From Planomicrobium soli (GTDB taxonomy: Bacteria > Bacillota > Bacilli > Bacillales_A > Planococcaceae), in the NCBI RefSeq assembly GCF_003014655.1, contig NZ_PYAT01000002.1, positions 62,001-126,000 of the forward strand: DNA of 64,000 bases, given 5' to 3'. Below the pieces are notes generated by a model. The model ran no database searches. It was not told the DNA's origin and worked only from the letters and a program-made list of their open reading frames with translations. Below are positions 34,455-43,657 of the stretch, piece by piece (position 1 is the first letter of the stretch; each line of letters opens with the position of its first letter). The position numbers and the translations under genes were made by a program.

Positions 34455-35159
34455 TCACCCTTCTTTGTTTCCCAACGCCTTTTTCTCAACTTTTAAAGAG
34501 AAACGATAAAAAGCCAAAAAGGAAAGAAACGCACTGATTGTACCTGCAAAAAGCGGCACTAAAAACAAAAGCTCAGTCATACTTACATAAAACAACGACA
34601 AGTTGCTCACTAAGATAAAAAGGCTTAGCAGCGGATTGCCTAAGGTTACAAAAAAAGTATTTTTCAACAGCTCTTTTATATTCATCTGATAATGGGCATT
34701 TAAAGAAAAAAAGTTGATAGTAAGGACCAGTAAGATTAAGCCAAGGACTATAAACACTACTCTCAGCAAATCGCTTTCGTTTTTGAAAAACGAAAAATCC
34801 AGGATCCAGACAAGCCAAGCAGCGGTCAATACCAGACCGGACAAAAAGCTTTTCTTAAAATTCACCTTGAAGTGCAAAAAATAAGATTTAATTAAGGAAG
34901 CTTGATCTTTTTTTATGATCCAGTCCCGTGCCATAGCAAACACGGCAGCAGTGCTTGGGAAAAACAACAAAGGCACCAGCACAATTAGCGGCAGGAGATA
35001 AACAAAAGAAGATTGTTCAGAATTGCCAAAGAAAATACTGATGATCGTAAAAAAGATGGGAATATTAAGGAAGAACCATAACACATTGACAACCGAAAAC
35101 CGCATGATCCATTCAGTGGCTATATATAAAGTTTCCGTTAGACCTGAAAAGTCACGCAT
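34455..35159 (-). CDS. YesL-like DUF624 membrane protein
   Basis: A 234-residue protein with about five membrane spans and the DUF624 pattern (ETLYIATEWIMRFSVVNVLWFFLNIPIFF, then STAAVFAMARDWIIKKDQ). Members are encoded in many carbohydrate ABC transporter operons of Bacillales (YesL is one), though their role is unknown. Here it lies between the permease genes and the LacI regulator, 27 bases after the MalG-like gene. A link with the transporter is likely from context only. Start has GGAGGGAATATC before ATG. Confidence 0.82.
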   Translation of the reverse strand: MRDFSGLTETLYIATEWIMRFSVVNVLWFFLNIPIFFTIISIFFGNSEQSSFVYLLPLIVLVPLLFFPSTAAVFAMARDWIIKKDQASLIKSYFLHFKVNFKKSFLSGLVLTAAWLVWILDFSFFKNESDLLRVVFIVLGLILLVLTINFFSLNAHYQMNIKELLKNTFFVTLGNPLLSLFILVSNLSLFYVSMTELLFLVPLFAGTISAFLSFLAFYRFSLKVEKKALGNKEG

Positions 35160-35186
35160 GATATTCCCTCCTGATGAGAAGGAGGC

Positions 35187-36026
35187 TTATTTGACTGCCC
35201 CTTCTCCAATTCCTTTGATAATGTGTTTTTGAGCAAGTGCATAGAAAATGATGACGGGAATAATCGTCAATGTTAAACCGGCCATTGCCAGGTTCCATTG
35301 AATTGAAAACTCTCCAAAGAAATAAAAAGTTGATAGCGGAATAGTTCTGAGACTCGTATCGATTAACGTCAAAGATGGCAAAAGAAAATCGTTCCAGATG
35401 CTAATTACGTTCAATATCATAACCGTGGCTGTAATAGGTTTTAGCATTGGGAAAATGATTCTCCAGAAAACACCGAATTTTGTTGCCCCATCTATCGTAG
35501 CTGCTTCTTCAAGCGTAATAGGGATGGATTTGATGAATCCATGATAAAGGAAAACCGACAGACTCGCGTGGAATCCGACATTCATGAAAATAAGCCCTTC
35601 CCGCGTATTGTAGATAGGAATGTTCAAATTATTTGTAATCGAGCTCATAAATTGCATCAAAGGCATCATAAGCGTTTGAAACGGAATAAGCATTGTTGCG
35701 ATGAACGTCATAAAGATAACCGTGCTTAATTTATTGTTTGTCCGCACTAGCATCCATGCAGTCATAGAAGATAAAACGACAATGATGATAACAGATACGA
35801 TGGTAATATAAAGCGAGTTTACAATAGCACTTAAAAAGTTCATTTTCTCCATTGCTTGCAAATAGTATTGCAGACTGAAATTGGTCGGCAAGGATAAAGC
35901 ATTGTCGTAAAGTTCCTGTCGGTCTTTGAAAGAGTTTACGAAGATGATATAGATAGGAGACAAGAAGGCAAGTGCGAGCAAAACAAGCAAGACATCTTTT
36001 ATAACTTTCCCTACTTTTTTCATCAC
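35187..36026 (-). CDS. Carbohydrate ABC permease, MalG type
   Basis: A 279-residue inner membrane permease with six spans. The EAA loop that docks on the ATPase is LEEAATIDGATKFGVFWRIIFPMLKPI, in the MalG-type position, and the protein ends in the hydrophilic KGIGEGAVK common to this group. It overlaps the MalF-type permease gene by 4 bases (ATGA), so the two are translationally coupled and form the membrane pore. No ATPase gene is present in the operon, as with Bacillus transporters that share MsmX. Confidence 0.93.
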   Translation of the reverse strand: MMKKVGKVIKDVLLVLLALAFLSPIYIIFVNSFKDRQELYDNALSLPTNFSLQYYLQAMEKMNFLSAIVNSLYITIVSVIIIVVLSSMTAWMLVRTNNKLSTVIFMTFIATMLIPFQTLMMPLMQFMSSITNNLNIPIYNTREGLIFMNVGFHASLSVFLYHGFIKSIPITLEEAATIDGATKFGVFWRIIFPMLKPITATVMILNVISIWNDFLLPSLTLIDTSLRTIPLSTFYFFGEFSIQWNLAMAGLTLTIIPVIIFYALAQKHIIKGIGEGAVK

Positions 36027-36898
36027 ATTTCGACCTCCCGTTTCTTCGTAAGGTACACTTGCGTCAACGTAATTGCAGCTACGATCAAGAAAAAGACAAT
36101 CGCTTTTGCTTGTCCAAACCCATAATTTCCGCTGCCAAAAATTTCATTGTAAATATTCATAGCAAACATTTCTGTAGAGTTTGCCGGCCCTCCGCCTGTC
36201 AGCGATAAGTTAACGTCATAAATCTTAAATGCGGAAGAAAGCGTTAAAAACAAAGAAATCGTCAGAGCAGGCATTAAAAGAGGCAATGTGATTCTGCTGA
36301 ACCGCTGCCATGGAGTTGCTCCGTCAATCTTAGAAGCTTCCACCACATCATTCGGGATTCCTTGAAGCCCCGCGATATAGATGATCATGATATATCCAGC
36401 CATTTGCCAAGTGAAAACAAACACTAATCCATATAATGAAAATTGCGGATCTATCAGCCAGTTGAAAAAGACTGTGTTCAATCCAGTCAGTTCGCCAAAA
36501 AATTCAAACACGTCCAGGAAAACAAACTGCCAAATGTAACCCAGGATCAAACCGCCAATCAAATACGGCATAAACAGCATCGTCCGCGCAATGTTGGAAG
36601 TCCGTAATTTGGATGTGACCAGCAGTGCGAAAGATAGTCCAACAACATTAATTGTGATAACCGATAAGACCGTAAACAAAATTGTAAGCCATGCCGAATT
36701 GAGGAATCGTTCATCCTGTAATAATTTTGTGAAATTCTCCATTCCCACAAACACTTTCGGATTGGCCGCTATGCCATCCCATTGGAAAAACGCATAATAA
36801 ATACCGATAATGAATGGAATAATTACTACAGTTATAAAAATGATCAATAGAGGTGCAGTAAATAGTGCATACCATAATTTCTTGTTCTTGCTTGCCAT
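36023..36898 (-). CDS. Sugar ABC permease, MalF type
   Basis: A 291-residue permease with six membrane spans and the EAA loop VEASKIDGATPWQRFSRITLPLLMPAL. The pattern is that of MalF/UgpA-type partners. It pairs with the MalG-type product encoded just downstream. The ATG at 36898 follows AAGGGGTGG; a GTG at 36904 is possible. It is separated from the binding protein gene by a stable hairpin (37001-37025), which may set the lower level of permease relative to binding protein. Confidence 0.92.
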   Translation of the reverse strand: MASKNKKLWYALFTAPLLIIFITVVIIPFIIGIYYAFFQWDGIAANPKVFVGMENFTKLLQDERFLNSAWLTILFTVLSVITINVVGLSFALLVTSKLRTSNIARTMLFMPYLIGGLILGYIWQFVFLDVFEFFGELTGLNTVFFNWLIDPQFSLYGLVFVFTWQMAGYIMIIYIAGLQGIPNDVVEASKIDGATPWQRFSRITLPLLMPALTISLFLTLSSAFKIYDVNLSLTGGGPANSTEMFAMNIYNEIFGSGNYGFGQAKAIVFFLIVAAITLTQVYLTKKREVEM

Positions 36899-37000
36899 GT
36901 CCACCCCTTCTTTCCAGTAAATTCTATTGTTGATGACTATCGAGTAATGGTTTTCCGGTCAGGCACATGCCTAGCTGCTAAAACGGAATAAAGTAAGGAT

Positions 37001-37025
37001 TGGACACGCCGCAATGGCGTGTCCA
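37001..37025 (-). other. Intercistronic hairpin between binding protein and permease genes
   Basis: TGGACACGCC, loop GCAAT, GGCGTGTCCA: a perfect 10-bp stem without a T-run. Such stems after binding-protein genes protect the upstream mRNA 3' end and lower expression of the permeases. Confidence 0.7.
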
Positions 37026-37053
37026 TAGTCCTTAGTTAAATTGATTTGTTGTA

Positions 37054-38295
37054 TTATTGAGCGCTTTGCCACGCTTTATCAAATTCTTCAACAAATTGTT
37101 CACCATTCATGTCTTCAGAGAAGAACTTTTGTGCAAATGGAGTCAAGTTGTTTGGAACGATGTTTGCAGGGAATGCGTTTTGTGCCCATGGAATAGTTTC
37201 ACCGCTGTTTGAAGCTTCAGAAACTGCTTGCGACAACGGATCCAAGTCGCCTGGTTCAATTGTTGTAAGAGCTGGAACAAATCCGAATTCCTCTACAATA
37301 TATCGCTTGCCTGTGTCGCTTGTATGCATCCAGTTCAAGAAATCTTTAGCGGCTTGAATCTCGCCTTCTTCTTTTTGGCTGTTGATGGCCCAGTTATTTC
37401 CTGTTCCTACTGCTAATTTGTCATTGCCCATCAATGGAAATGGCAGCATGCCATATTCAAAGTCCACGTCGAATTCCTGGAGCATGCCTGAAGCCCAGTT
37501 CCCTTGATGGATCATAGCCGTTTTGCCTGATGCAAAATCACCGATTTGCTGGTCATAAGATACGCTCAATGGAGTAGGTGTATTTGTTTTAATCGCTTCC
37601 ATAAATTGGCCGAATTCCTGAAACTCAGGAGTTTGCGCCATTGTCACTTCGCCAGCGTTCAATTTGCTGATAAAATCTGTCGGGTCCGCCTGCAACGAGA
37701 ATGGATAGTTGCTGATGTGGCCAATCAAGAAGTAAGCATCTTGAGCAAGGCTGAATCCGTTGATGTCTTGCCCTTTGAATTTTTCTAATGTGCTTGTGAA
37801 TGAAGCCAAATCTTTCACATCTTCCGGTTTTACAAGATCCTTGTTGTAAATCATACCGAATCCTTCAACACCGTAAGGAATGCCGACAACTTTGTCTTCC
37901 AGTTTCAACTCCATATTAGGTGCAATGTCTTTTACATATTCTTCCGAGCTCAAATCAGCAATGTATGATTTTAGTTTTTCAGCTTCCATCGCATGTTGCA
38001 GGCTGAAAATAGATGGACCTTGATTGCTGTTTAAACGGATTTGCAATTGCTGGAAATAGTCATCTCCTGTTGTCCCCAACACTTCAACTTCAACACCTGT
38101 TTCATCTGTATACTCTTTAGCCAAGGCTTGCAGCTGATCAGAAATTTCCACTTTGCTTTGGAAAATCGTAATTTTCTCCGCTGATCCTCCTTCTTCACCG
38201 CTAGGTGAACTTTCTTCTTGTCCTCCGCATGCAGCCAACAAAAGCAAGACTAACACCAATACTAGACTGCCTAACGATTTTTTCTGGAATTTCAT
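37054..38295 (-). CDS. Sugar ABC substrate-binding lipoprotein
   Basis: A 413-residue extracellular solute-binding protein of the MalE/family 1 type. The signal peptide ends in a lipobox, LLLAACGG, so it should be lipid-anchored. The mature part has KITIFQSKVEISDQLQALAKEYTDETGVEVEV near the start and GNWASGMLQ and GTGNNWAINSQK later, which are typical. It brings the disaccharide to the MalF/MalG-type permeases encoded downstream. Substrate is inferred from the two GH65 enzymes to be an alpha-glucobiose such as kojibiose, nigerose, trehalose or maltose. ATG follows AAGGGGGAATTC. Confidence 0.92.
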   Translation of the reverse strand: MKFQKKSLGSLVLVLVLLLLAACGGQEESSPSGEEGGSAEKITIFQSKVEISDQLQALAKEYTDETGVEVEVLGTTGDDYFQQLQIRLNSNQGPSIFSLQHAMEAEKLKSYIADLSSEEYVKDIAPNMELKLEDKVVGIPYGVEGFGMIYNKDLVKPEDVKDLASFTSTLEKFKGQDINGFSLAQDAYFLIGHISNYPFSLQADPTDFISKLNAGEVTMAQTPEFQEFGQFMEAIKTNTPTPLSVSYDQQIGDFASGKTAMIHQGNWASGMLQEFDVDFEYGMLPFPLMGNDKLAVGTGNNWAINSQKEEGEIQAAKDFLNWMHTSDTGKRYIVEEFGFVPALTTIEPGDLDPLSQAVSEASNSGETIPWAQNAFPANIVPNNLTPFAQKFFSEDMNGEQFVEEFDKAWQSAQ

Positions 38296-38403
38296 ATGAA
38301 TTCCCCCTTATATGATTTGGACTACTATAGTAAATAAAATGAAAAATTCATTTTATAACTACCAACACAAATTTTTTGTTTCTTAATCTGTTTCCCGCTG
38401 CCT

Positions 38404-40767
38404 TTAAGAGAGCGGAACTTCGATAGAACCTTTGCATTTATGGATCGTGGCACCGGCTTCGAATTCGAATGATTTTTCGCTATCCGCTTTTACCGAAAGC
38501 ATAGTTGGCGTAATGACGATTGCAAGAGAATGCCCTTGCCATTTAATATGGAATTTCATCCGGTGCCATTGCTTCGGCAGCTTAGGATCAATTCGGAGCC
38601 GCCCGTCAATCAGCCGGATGCCAGCAAACCCAAAGACGGCAGCTTTCCAGATTCCGCCGATTGACGCAGCATGGATGCCTTCATCAGACGTATCCATCTG
38701 TGGACCCAAATCAATCTCAGCCGATTTCTGGAAAAGGGAGTAAGCCAAACTGTATTCGCCAATATCGTTTGCAAGAATGGCGTGTGTGACCAAACTTAGC
38801 GATGAATCATGCAGAGTTTTCGGTTCGTAATAGTGGAAGCTGGCTTTTTTGACATCTGCTGAAATGCGCGGATCGTCGCGCAGGAATGTTTGCTCCAGCA
38901 GGTACAGCAAAATCAAAGCGTCTGCTTGTTTCGTCACTTGGAGAAGGTTGATCTGTCCGGAATTATAATCCCGATAAATGGTCCTTACTCTTTCCTGATT
39001 TTTGTATTTTGTGAGATCAATTTCTTCTAGCTGCAGATACGTGTCATCTTGCGGAATCACACCATCTTTTTCACCCGGTTCCGGCAAGAAAAGCTTTTCT
39101 GCTTTCTCCTGCCATTCTTGGTAAGCGGTACTTAATCCCATAGGAACATCGAGTTTTCCTAATAACTCCGGTTTATGCTTGGCCAGTTTTTCATAATAAC
39201 GCATTGCCAGTTTCAAGTTGAAATAGGCCATATAATTTGTAAAGGCATTATTGTTGACGTGCTCTTTATATTCATCCGGTCCAATAACATCTGTAATTTC
39301 GAAGAGCCCTCTTTGTTCGTTCCATTCCAGGCGGCTCGCCCAGAATTTTGCTGTATCAAACACCATCTCGTATCCGTACTTGTCCAAAAATCCCTCGTCT
39401 TTTGTCACTTCAGTGTATTGATAAACTGCGAAAGCGATATCCGCCGAAATATGTTGCTCGATTGCGCCAGACCAGATACGGGATTGCTCTCCTGTAACGA
39501 TATCGATATCACCCCATATAGGCGTTACTTCCCCATCGGTCGGCCAAGCCATTTCCCACGGATACATGGCGCCGCTATAGCCATTTTCACGGGCTTTTGC
39601 TCTCGCTCCAGCCAACCCGAGGTAGCGATACGTCAGCAACGATTTCGCTACGGCAGGATTGGAAAAAATAAAAAATGGCAGGATGAACACTTCCGTATCC
39701 CAAAACGAGTGGCCTTTGTAGCCTTCACCGCTCAAGCCTTTAGCGCCGATTCCCATTCGCACGTCATGCGCTGGCGTCATGATCGTCAAGTGATAAAGCG
39801 CAAAACGCAATGCCAGCTGATCATAAGAATTGTTACTATCAATCTGGATATCATAAACATCCCAAACTTGTTGTTTCCAAACCTGTTGATGCGCTTCAAA
39901 AAGTGAATCATAGCCTTGAAGGGCGTGCAGTTTCAAATTTCCTAAAGAAGACTCGCGCAGCTGCTGCAGATCATATTCCGCTTCCATTGCATCCCAGTCG
40001 CGGCTTGTATGGACTGTTGTAACTTTCTCTACTTCAAGCCGATCGTTCGGCTGAAGAACAAACTCATAACTTAACCACACTTTGCGCCGTTCCATATCCA
40101 TGTCTGGATCGACCTCTACTTCTTCTCCGTTCACCTTAACGTCATGGGTCGTATTAATGACCACATCTACCTGAGATTCATTTGTTGTCTGAACCAGTTG
40201 AATCAGCTGCTTATCAAAAACTCTCCGTTCACCTTCCATAAAATGCTGAGATCCTGAATTGGTCATTTGAGCATTAATGCCGGAATCTAAAGAAACTGCG
40301 ACCTGATGGGATAAACTTTCAACTTCTATTTTTGAAGCCGTCAAATGCAGGTTGCTCAAGGACACAAAGCGCTTGAAATGAAACCGCAGCTTTTTGCCTT
40401 TTGGCGAGATCCATTCAAAACTTCTGGACAGTTCAGCCGTTTTCAAGTTCAACTGGCGCACATATTCTTCTGTTTTTCCATATTCTAAGCTAAATCGCTC
40501 CCCGTCCACGCGAATGTCGATGCGGGTAATATCTGCTAGATTGGGCAGCTCAGTCACTTCATTTACTTGCGCTTTATTGAATGTTCCATTAACAAACCAG
40601 TTCCTTTGTTCTTTTATGTATGGTTCTTCAGTTGCCGAACGCATTCCCATATAGCCATTGCCCAGCGACATAATGGCTTCGCATTTCCCTAAATAGTCGG
40701 ACGAAAAACCGGTCTCTGAGACAATCCAATTTTCGAACTCTCCAGTGCCCTGGTTATACTCCATCAT
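38404..40767 (-). CDS. GH65 alpha-glucoside phosphorylase, second type
   Basis: A 787-residue GH65 enzyme, first gene of the glucobiose operon. The N-terminal domain opens EAIMSLGNGYMGMRSATEEPY; the catalytic barrel shows SFWDTEVFILPFF, IEQHISADIAF and the general acid Glu499 in IGPDEYKEHVNNNAFTNYMA. The loop at about 405-435 (MAWPTDGEVTPIWGDIDIVTGEQ) is longer than in the operon's other GH65 protein, pointing to a different disaccharide linkage or acceptor. It yields beta-glucose 1-phosphate for PgmB. ATG has AAGGGG upstream; a second ATG follows directly. The exact specificity is unknown. Confidence 0.87.
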   Translation of the reverse strand: MMEYNQGTGEFENWIVSETGFSSDYLGKCEAIMSLGNGYMGMRSATEEPYIKEQRNWFVNGTFNKAQVNEVTELPNLADITRIDIRVDGERFSLEYGKTEEYVRQLNLKTAELSRSFEWISPKGKKLRFHFKRFVSLSNLHLTASKIEVESLSHQVAVSLDSGINAQMTNSGSQHFMEGERRVFDKQLIQLVQTTNESQVDVVINTTHDVKVNGEEVEVDPDMDMERRKVWLSYEFVLQPNDRLEVEKVTTVHTSRDWDAMEAEYDLQQLRESSLGNLKLHALQGYDSLFEAHQQVWKQQVWDVYDIQIDSNNSYDQLALRFALYHLTIMTPAHDVRMGIGAKGLSGEGYKGHSFWDTEVFILPFFIFSNPAVAKSLLTYRYLGLAGARAKARENGYSGAMYPWEMAWPTDGEVTPIWGDIDIVTGEQSRIWSGAIEQHISADIAFAVYQYTEVTKDEGFLDKYGYEMVFDTAKFWASRLEWNEQRGLFEITDVIGPDEYKEHVNNNAFTNYMAYFNLKLAMRYYEKLAKHKPELLGKLDVPMGLSTAYQEWQEKAEKLFLPEPGEKDGVIPQDDTYLQLEEIDLTKYKNQERVRTIYRDYNSGQINLLQVTKQADALILLYLLEQTFLRDDPRISADVKKASFHYYEPKTLHDSSLSLVTHAILANDIGEYSLAYSLFQKSAEIDLGPQMDTSDEGIHAASIGGIWKAAVFGFAGIRLIDGRLRIDPKLPKQWHRMKFHIKWQGHSLAIVITPTMLSVKADSEKSFEFEAGATIHKCKGSIEVPLS

Positions 40768-40806
40768 TTTGAGAGTCCCCTTTCTGTCTGATGCGTCGAA
40801 ACTTTA

Positions 40807-40820
40807 CGAAAACGTTTTAG
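40807..40820. promoter_or_regulatory. Candidate operator for the operon LacI regulator
   Basis: CGAAAACGTTTTAG is a near-perfect palindrome with the central CG of LacI-family sites. It lacks the TG of a cre site, so the operon's own LacI protein is the better candidate. It lies about 40 bases before the first gene. Confidence 0.5.
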
Positions 40821-40896
40821 TAAGAATTAAAAATATATATGCTTTGTTTAAAACGTCCAAAAGAAGCGTTTAACAAAACACTAAAGCACGACAAAA

Positions 40897-40910
40897 GTAA
40901 AGCGCTTTCA
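40897..40910. promoter_or_regulatory. Candidate CcpA cre site
   Basis: On the minus strand TGAAAGCGCTTTAC matches the cre consensus TGWAARCGYTWNCW in full except the last base. It lies about 130 bases upstream of the first GH65 gene. Confidence 0.6.
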
Positions 40911-41098
40911 AGGGCAAGTATACGACTATTTTATTAAATAGTCAATATATTCCCAAAATCTCAAGAGTTTAGACCCAAAAAGTCCTGCCTCTGGTTTATC
41001 TAGAGGTCTTTTCGCGAGACCCAATCTAGCCTATTCCCTTCTTTTCATTTAAGAAAACCTAAGAGCGTTCGAATAAAGATAATAATATAGAAAACAGT

Positions 41099-41137
41099 CA
41101 AAAGGCCATGAAGAGAGATTTCTCTTCATGGCCTTTT
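41099..41137 (-). terminator. Intrinsic terminator
   Basis: AAAAGGCCATGAAGAGA pairs with TCTCTTCATGGCCTTTT around a short loop; T-rich flanks on both sides. It ends the old yellow enzyme gene. Confidence 0.85.
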
Positions 41138-41142
41138 GAATT

Positions 41143-42285
41143 TTACTCCTCTGCTACCTGAACCATTCCGTAGGATGTAATCATGTTCCACATCGACTCT
41201 GGAATATCCAATTTCCCTACTCTTGCTTTAGGAATAGCGGTAAAAATTTCATCTTCACTTCCGGCTTTAACTTTTTCTGTCCATTCGGGATCGATTAGCG
41301 CCTGGCGTCCCATTGCAACAATATCCGCCCCTTCTTGCAATGCTTCCAAAGCATCTTGCGGCGTCTTAACACTGCCTACCACAACCAACGGCACACGGCC
41401 GTTAATGTGGTCAGACAAAATGCTTACAATGCTTCCTTCTTGATTGATGCCTGCTGGCGGTGTTTTAAAATCGAACAGCGAAGTATGGATGTAATGGACG
41501 CCCTCTCCAATCAATAAGTCAACAAGCACTTTTGTTTCTGCTAGTGTATAGCCGACTGTTTCGCCGTGAATTTCTTCCGGTGACACCCGGTACCCAATGA
41601 TAAAACTGTCATCTGCATATTTTGCTGCAGTTTCTTGAACTTCCTTCAAGACAGCAAGGGAGAACTTCAAGCGATTTTGAAGTGTTCCGCCCCATTCGTC
41701 TTCACGCCGATTAAAATAAGAAGAAACAAATTGCTGAAGCAAATAATGATTCGCTCCATGGATTTCCACACCGTCAAATCCAGCTTCAATAACTCTTTTT
41801 GTTGTTTCGCCGAAATCTCGGATGATCGAGTGAATTTCTTCACTTGTCAATTCACGCGGTGCTACCGGGCTGTTCGGTGTTGTGACGGCACTTGGGGCTA
41901 CCGTTTCGTTTGTTGTTATCAACTCGGGCTGGCCGTGTCTGCCTCCGTGCTGCATTTGGACGATAGCTTTACTGCCATTGGCTTTCATATGTGAAGCCAA
42001 ATCCTTCAAACTCGGCATGACGCGATCATCAAATCCAATAAACTGATTTGGGAAGGCAATGCCATTTTCTGAAATGGCGATACAAGCAGAGATATACAGA
42101 TCGCCGATATTCGAGCGGCGTTTATAATAAGTAAGTTCTGACTCCGAGACTGTACCGTCTGGATTTCCCGAATAAGTAGTCATCGGCGCAACACCTAGAC
42201 GATCTTTCAAGATGGCGCCGTTTGGCAGAGTAATCGGTTGGAATAAAGAATTGTATTGTGAGTTGATAGGATTTCCTCTTTTCAT
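41143..42285 (-). CDS. Old yellow enzyme family oxidoreductase (YqiG-like)
   Basis: A 380-residue FMN-dependent TIM-barrel ene-reductase. LFQPITLPNGAILKDRLGVAPMTTYSGNPDGTVSE is the N-terminal strand and FMN loop; HGGRHGQPE and the substrate His/Asn pair in FDGVEIHGANHYLLQQFVSSYFNRREDEWGG follow, then VVGSVKTPQDA and VAMGRQALIDPEW for phosphate binding of FMN. Its ordering resembles Bacillus YqiG more than NamA. It likely reduces activated double bonds with NAD(P)H. The N-terminal start is uncertain because no clear ribosome binding site precedes 42285. It is monocistronic. Confidence 0.9.
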   Translation of the reverse strand: MKRGNPINSQYNSLFQPITLPNGAILKDRLGVAPMTTYSGNPDGTVSESELTYYKRRSNIGDLYISACIAISENGIAFPNQFIGFDDRVMPSLKDLASHMKANGSKAIVQMQHGGRHGQPELITTNETVAPSAVTTPNSPVAPRELTSEEIHSIIRDFGETTKRVIEAGFDGVEIHGANHYLLQQFVSSYFNRREDEWGGTLQNRLKFSLAVLKEVQETAAKYADDSFIIGYRVSPEEIHGETVGYTLAETKVLVDLLIGEGVHYIHTSLFDFKTPPAGINQEGSIVSILSDHINGRVPLVVVGSVKTPQDALEALQEGADIVAMGRQALIDPEWTEKVKAGSEDEIFTAIPKARVGKLDIPESMWNMITSYGMVQVAEE

Positions 42286-42465
42286 ACCATTGATTTTTTT
42301 ATTAGTTCTTCCATAAATTTATATATCAAAATAACATATAAAAATCTCGAATTCAATGAATTGAACTTGGTTTTCCATACAGAAAAAGAACATCAATGAA
42401 ATTTTTCACTGACATCCTTTTTCTGGCGTTCCCATTTTCAGTTTTTTGGGGCTCCGTAACCATCT

Positions 42466-43383
42466 TTATTTTTTTGAAATTGTGGGCTGGCTTTTCATCA
42501 GTAACGGATTTCGGTAATAATCACAGTTTTCCCATTTTAATTCAGCAGACAAAATATCAAACGTTGTATGGAAGAAACGCTGAACATGATTGCTGGCGTC
42601 CGACGATGCAAGGACTGCTTCCATGTTCAAGAAATACTCGCTGACCTCCTGGTCGTAATAAGCTTCCTCAGGTTCTAAAGATGCGGCATTCATATCTTTA
42701 TACAGAAAAGGATAAGGCAATACGAAAAAACTCGGAACCTCCACCTTGTCATCCCCTAACCAAAATCCATATTCAATAAATTGTTCATCAAAAGCGGCTT
42801 TTTCAATCACTTTGTCCAACGGAAAAGGTTCGGATATATTTTGGATAATGATAGCCGAAATATCAAAAGTTCCCCAAAAGAGTCCGGGCTTCACCTTTCG
42901 GCAACGCAATGGCCCAACAAATTTCAACTCTTCCTGTACAGCAAAATGAAAAAGTTCAAGACCGCGCAACGCATCTTCGGGAATGTAGGTGCTATGTTCG
43001 GTATCTTGGTCAAGCGGAACTTGAATAGACATTTCCTGCGGTTTTGGGTAGATACTGACCGGAACTCCGAACTGTTCTAAGGTTTGGAAGGTAAACTCAT
43101 AATATGATTTGATTGGCGTGCCATTTTTCAGCCCTATGGACTTCTTCTTTCCATCGACTTGAACATGTAAAGCGCTGTTTCGAACATCTACATCTACTTG
43201 AAACATGTGATTTTCACTATAAAGAAGGCCTGTGGAAAACCCATCTGCAGTTAACGGCAACATCACATGTGCCCACTGCGGTTCTTGATGAGCGACTTCC
43301 AACCGGATCTTCCCCAGTATTTGAGACAGCAAGTGCAATGTGGTCTTTGTATCTTTCCACTCGGAATACCTGATCAATTCCAT
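42466..43383 (-). CDS. DUF5996 family protein
   Basis: A 305-residue cytoplasmic protein. The run SEWKDTKTTLHLLSQILGKIRL, then EPQWAHVMLPLTADGFSTGLL and FQVDVDVRNSALHV, marks the DUF5996 family, found in many bacteria and of unknown function. No catalytic motif stands out, although WGTFDIS and WLGDDKVEVPSFFVLPYPFL are conserved-looking patches. No operon partner is seen. Start has AAAGGGGAAAAG upstream. Confidence 0.75.
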   Translation of the reverse strand: MELIRYSEWKDTKTTLHLLSQILGKIRLEVAHQEPQWAHVMLPLTADGFSTGLLYSENHMFQVDVDVRNSALHVQVDGKKKSIGLKNGTPIKSYYEFTFQTLEQFGVPVSIYPKPQEMSIQVPLDQDTEHSTYIPEDALRGLELFHFAVQEELKFVGPLRCRKVKPGLFWGTFDISAIIIQNISEPFPLDKVIEKAAFDEQFIEYGFWLGDDKVEVPSFFVLPYPFLYKDMNAASLEPEEAYYDQEVSEYFLNMEAVLASSDASNHVQRFFHTTFDILSAELKWENCDYYRNPLLMKSQPTISKK

Positions 43384-43580
43384 ATGCTTTTCCCCTTTCG
43401 CCTGGTAGTCTAAGATACGAAGGTCAGATTTTGCAAAAGTTCTTTTTTTATGGCGTCCGCTTCCCCCATTCTAAGATAGAATCCAAATGCCGGACATCAA
43501 CCCCTACTATTTCTGCATGGCCCTTATGTTTTCCTTTTTCTAGCTGTTGCCAGTTAATGCTCCTGTAATTTCTCAAAACA

Positions 43581-43605
43581 AAAAGGCCTTCTAAGGCCTT
43601 TTTTG
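43581..43605. terminator. Intrinsic terminator
   Basis: AAAAAGGCCTT and AAGGCCTTTTT form a compact palindromic terminator downstream of the YkvI-like gene. Confidence 0.75.
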
Positions 43606-43657
43606 CAGTTTTCCCTTTGCTGCAGTTAAATGCTTTTTATAAAATGCCCAATCAAAA

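Larger units (their letters stand above)
40768..41142. other. Promoter region of the glucobiose operon
   Basis: The gap contains a LacI operator candidate (40807-40820), a cre site (40897-40910), several half-site-like sequences (AAAACG, AAGCGTTT) and the terminator of the next gene at 41099-41137. A weaker hairpin around 40980-41015 is also visible. No coding frame is seen. Confidence 0.6.

Noticed and set aside
39175-39906. A 243-codon plus-strand reading frame
   Set aside because: It lies wholly antisense to the second GH65 gene, has no ribosome binding site and its product looks like no protein family.
40807-40820. A second cre site before the glucobiose operon
   Set aside because: The palindrome lacks the conserved outer TG/CA bases of cre, so it was assigned to the local LacI regulator instead.
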